From positions 325,194 through 357,864 of the forward strand of contig BFEA01000016.1 in the NCBI GenBank assembly GCA_003427395.1: 32,671 nucleotides of DNA. Direction: 5' to 3'. The notes beneath the pieces were generated by a model. The model searched no databases. It was given only the letters and a program-made list of their open reading frames with translations, and was not told the origin of the DNA. Both the position numbers and the translations under genes were made by a program. The DNA comes from Chara braunii. Its lineage: Eukaryota; Streptophyta; Charophyceae; Charales; Characeae. Below, in pieces: positions 30,513 to 32,671 of this stretch (position 1 is the first letter of the stretch; each line of letters starts with the position of its first letter).

Positions 30513-31060
30513 AGGCCTGTGGGACAGCAGCTGCGGACCCAGCTCAGTTCGTACATCCGCGAACTGCTGAAAATAGGCCTGTGGGAACTGCTGCCCAGGG
30601 GCCTAGCTCAGTGGTACCCCCATGAACTGTTGAACACTGCAGGCATGTGGGACCAGCACCTGCGGGTCTAGCTCAGGTAGCGTCGTGAACTGTTGAAAAA
30701 CAGGCATATGGAACAACACTTGCGGACCTAGCTCAATTGGCACACTGCGAACTGCTGAGAACAGGCTTGTGGGACCAGCTCCTGCGAACCTAGCTCATAT
30801 TGGTACACCCACGGACTGTGGAAAACAGGCCTGTGAAACCAGCAACTGCGGGCCTAGCTCAGTTCGTACACCCGCGACCTGCTGAAAATAGGCCTGTGGG
30901 AACAGCAACTGCGGGTCTGGCTCCATTTGGTACACCCATGAACTGTTGAAATGCAGGTTCGAGTTCGATCCCGCTGGGCTCAAGTTGTGCCTTGGCACCA
31001 ACAGGCCTCGCTCAGCTAGTACACCCTCGAACTGTTAAAATACAGACTCAACTTTAAACC
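30513..31060 (+). repeat. Tandem array of tRNA-half-like monomers
   Basis: Monomers begin with AGGCCTGTGGGA or a variant at 30513, 30575, 30641, 30702, 30763, 30827, 30890 and 30955 (spacing 61-66). Each carries a tRNA-like 5' half: a Pol III A box and D arm (CTAGCTCAGTTGGTACACCC or variants), then an anticodon-arm-like GAACTGTTGAAA. Only the last full unit (about 30921-30983) goes on into a T-arm/B-box sequence (GGTTCGAGTTCGATCCC). A further half unit follows near 31007-31050, then an A-rich stretch (about 31069-31085) that may be a SINE tail. Confidence 0.8.
30921..30992 (+). ncRNA. tRNA-like sequence with A and B boxes, probably not functional
   Basis: About 70 bases with an A-box-like TGGCTCCATTTGG, an anticodon-like loop reading TTGAAAT (GAA if real), and a B-box-like GTTCGATCC. 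An acceptor stem can be drawn as GGGTCTG with TGGGCTC, mostly G-U and G-C pairs, but the D and T arms do not pair properly. It is best read as a tRNA-derived SINE head. Confidence 0.4.
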
Positions 31061-31740
31061 CAAGTACGGTAAAAAAAACAAAATAAGGTCATGAGGAAAT
31101 GCAAGGGCTGGTCAGTTTTTCTCTGCATGAGTCCTGTGGATGGTTCCTTGGGACGTAGCCTGATTTTTTGGATGTGAGCGTGGTTGTGCTAAGGTGCACG
31201 CGGAGAAGTGCCAGTGTGAGTGTGCTCGGAGTGCCATCGCTTGCACAACGGGTGAGAGAGGACCCGTTGTTGGGGCAAATACCCTGACAAGGGTATTTGC
31301 CAGGGATTTTAAAATGTTGGACGCTGTCTGACCTTTTTGTTGAATTGGAGGACTTGATGAGACTGGCGTTTGTCAAAAACCCATTCAGACCAAACCTACA
31401 AGTGAGAGAATGAATTTGTTTTTTGGTTAAGTCCCAACACCTGCGGCATACTATAGCGGCAGTGCGATCGGTCACCATCCGCGTCTGGCGAGGACACAGG
31501 GACATACGGGCATTGGAATACTAAGTCTAATTTCTATCCTGCTTAAAATGATGACGCGCGGATGCTAAGTCGTGCGATTCATAGCCTAAATGACTAATAG
31601 GGACCGCCACCCCAGGTGTGTGGTTGCCGTATAGCAGGGGGAAGCCGGTCCTGTGGCAGAAGGAGGTTAGTAGGGCTTGCTATGCCATAGGCAAGCAGGA
31701 TGGTTGGGTGTGGCTCTTCTTATAGGAGAGCCGCTCATAC
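31061..31740. other. Spacer with two hairpins, no supported gene
   Basis: A minus-strand frame (31505-31089, 138 codons) covers much of it but is Ser/Thr-rich, has no motif and runs across both hairpins. The hairpins at 31245-31301 are the only clear structures. Confidence 0.45.
31245..31301. repeat. Two adjacent perfect hairpins
   Basis: ACAACGGGT (31245-31253) pairs with ACCCGTTGT (31262-31270), and GGCAAATACCCT (31274-31285) pairs with AGGGTATTTGCC (31290-31301). Three bases separate the two stem-loops. The second resembles the hairpin in the SINE-like fragment at 6852-6881. Confidence 0.9.
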
Positions 31741-31745
31741 TACCC

Positions 31746-32108
31746 CCATAGTAGGAGATAGCCCAGTAGGTAACATGCCAGTTTGATGCGCCAAGGATTC
31801 GAGGATTGAAACCAGAATGCCCCACTAGGCTAGCTCCTTTTGGAGTGGCCTGTGGGCAAGAGCTCCCAGGCGCGGTCGATTTCGGTCTCGCGATCTTCGG
31901 ATCATGCGGTTGAAATCAGTCGTGCAACGGTTGGGTTGGCGCCTGCGCAAGGATGACACACATAAATCGAGAAATGGTCCAAATTTGTTTCCAGTCAGAA
32001 GAATTCGAATTCGAGTCTGTATTTCAACAGTTCGCGAGGGGGGATCCGTGATGTGACCGTTGGCAAAGCCAACGAGATTATAAAAATAAATAAATAAATA
32101 AATAAATT
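31746..32108 (+). mobile_element. Candidate SINE with tRNA-like head and (AATA)n tail
   Basis: The head has an A-box-like TAGCCCAGTAGG (31759-31770) and a B-box-like GGATTCGAGGATTG (31795-31808), slightly closer together than in a tRNA. The 3' end has a 6-bp hairpin GTTGGC-AAA-GCCAAC (32059-32073), then an A/T tail with (AATA)n at about 32083-32106. Head, body of about 250 bases and simple-repeat tail fit a SINE. The reversed tRNA-like piece at 31992-32048 lies inside it, so two elements may be nested. Confidence 0.4.
31992..32048 (-). repeat. Inverted copy of the tRNA-half motif
   Basis: On the minus strand, CCTCGCGAACTGTTGAAATA followed by CAGACTCGAATTC matches the end of the array at 31027-31055 (CCTCGAACTGTTAAAATACAG). 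The two copies face each other across about 950 bases. Confidence 0.75.
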
Positions 32109-32636
32109 AATTAAAATTAAATTTATCGTGAACGTGGAGCACCACTTGGCACCATCGGAAGTGATTGGGGCACTTTAGTCCCCAACACACTAGACAATGC
32201 CCGTGAAAACGGGCGACCGTTTTTGCAACAAGGTAAGTCTTTTCTTTTTGTTTTTCCTTTTTATATATATATATATTTTTTGGGGATTTCATTTTTAGAT
32301 TCGCCTTAGATTTCCTTTATTTAGATTTTTCTTAGATTCTTGTTTGTTTTTTTTTCTTGTTCGTGATTTCGACGAACGGGTTGGGACAGATATCCATGGA
32401 TGAGCAAATCGAGTGGATCGGCCGCAAAAGTGCGACTACATTCGGGTGCGGGTTTTCGGGACCTTGTACTTGAGTTACGAGGGACTCTCTGCACACGATT
32501 CAGTGGTTTCCAGTTGAGGGAGCAGGCGAGTTTTTTTCTCGTGGTCGAACAAACATTTTTGCTACTGCGTTCGGGTTTGTTTTTTCCGAACGGCTATCAC
32601 GGCAGCTCGCTCGTCGCTGCAACTGTAGAGAGAGAG

Positions 32637-32671
<35 letters not shown>
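32109..32671. other. Right-end spacer with (GATA)n
   Basis: T-rich sequence with a short (TA)n near 32263, then an open frame (32400-32642) without motifs. The window ends in a (GATA)n microsatellite at about 32637-32671. A donor-like GGTAAGT occurs at 32231, but no exon can be supported. Confidence 0.5.

Noticed and set aside
31089-31505. 138-codon minus-strand frame
   Set aside because: It runs across two perfect hairpins in the SINE-like cluster and has no recognisable domain.

Overview
The window is eukaryotic nuclear DNA from the green lineage. The main evidence is a complete, intron-rich B-type cyclin-dependent kinase (CDKB), a CDK class known only from green algae and land plants. Long GT-AG introns, broken LINE and gypsy elements, tRNA-like repeats, many (GA)n/(GT)n microsatellites and one assembly gap point to a large, repeat-rich genome. 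The cyclin-binding helix reads PSTALRE, not the PPTALRE or P(S/P)TTLRE usual in land plants, so a green or streptophyte alga (for example a charophyte) is my best inference. The sequence alone does not fix the species.

Region by region. (1) About 93-6768 is a decayed non-LTR retrotransposon. Its gag-like ORF1 (DUF4283-like region plus CCHC knuckle) lies on the minus strand, head to head with the ORF2 reverse transcriptase and C-terminal zinc finger on the plus strand. The inversion junction is present three times in tandem (1784-3376), and a 17-A tail ends the element. (2) 6840-7650 holds a tRNA-like SINE fragment and a GC-rich complex tandem repeat that runs almost into the kinase promoter. 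(3) 7816-16469 is the CDKB gene: eight exons, 303 residues and intact catalytic motifs. Intron 1 holds a foldback and a tandem duplication. Intron 6 (2.6 kb) holds a 71-bp duplication, a foldback MITE and three copies of an ~83-bp repeat, one carrying a hammerhead-ribozyme-like core. (4) 16470-21941 shows no supportable gene. (5) 21942-26700 is repeats, hairpins, microsatellites and a 316-base N gap. (6) 26730-27260 is a gypsy-type integrase remnant. (7) 27270-29390 is unassigned, including a block with frequent CG. (8) 29396-29826 is a 166-bp satellite. (9) 30513-32108 is a cluster of tRNA-derived sequence: a tandem array of tRNA-half monomers, two perfect hairpins and a SINE-like unit ending in (AATA)n.

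Only CDKB looks like a working gene. It should drive G2/M progression with a mitotic cyclin; its upstream region has candidate E2F and MSA-type elements, which fits that role. The rest is mobile-element debris. All calls come from reading the sequence; no database search was run.
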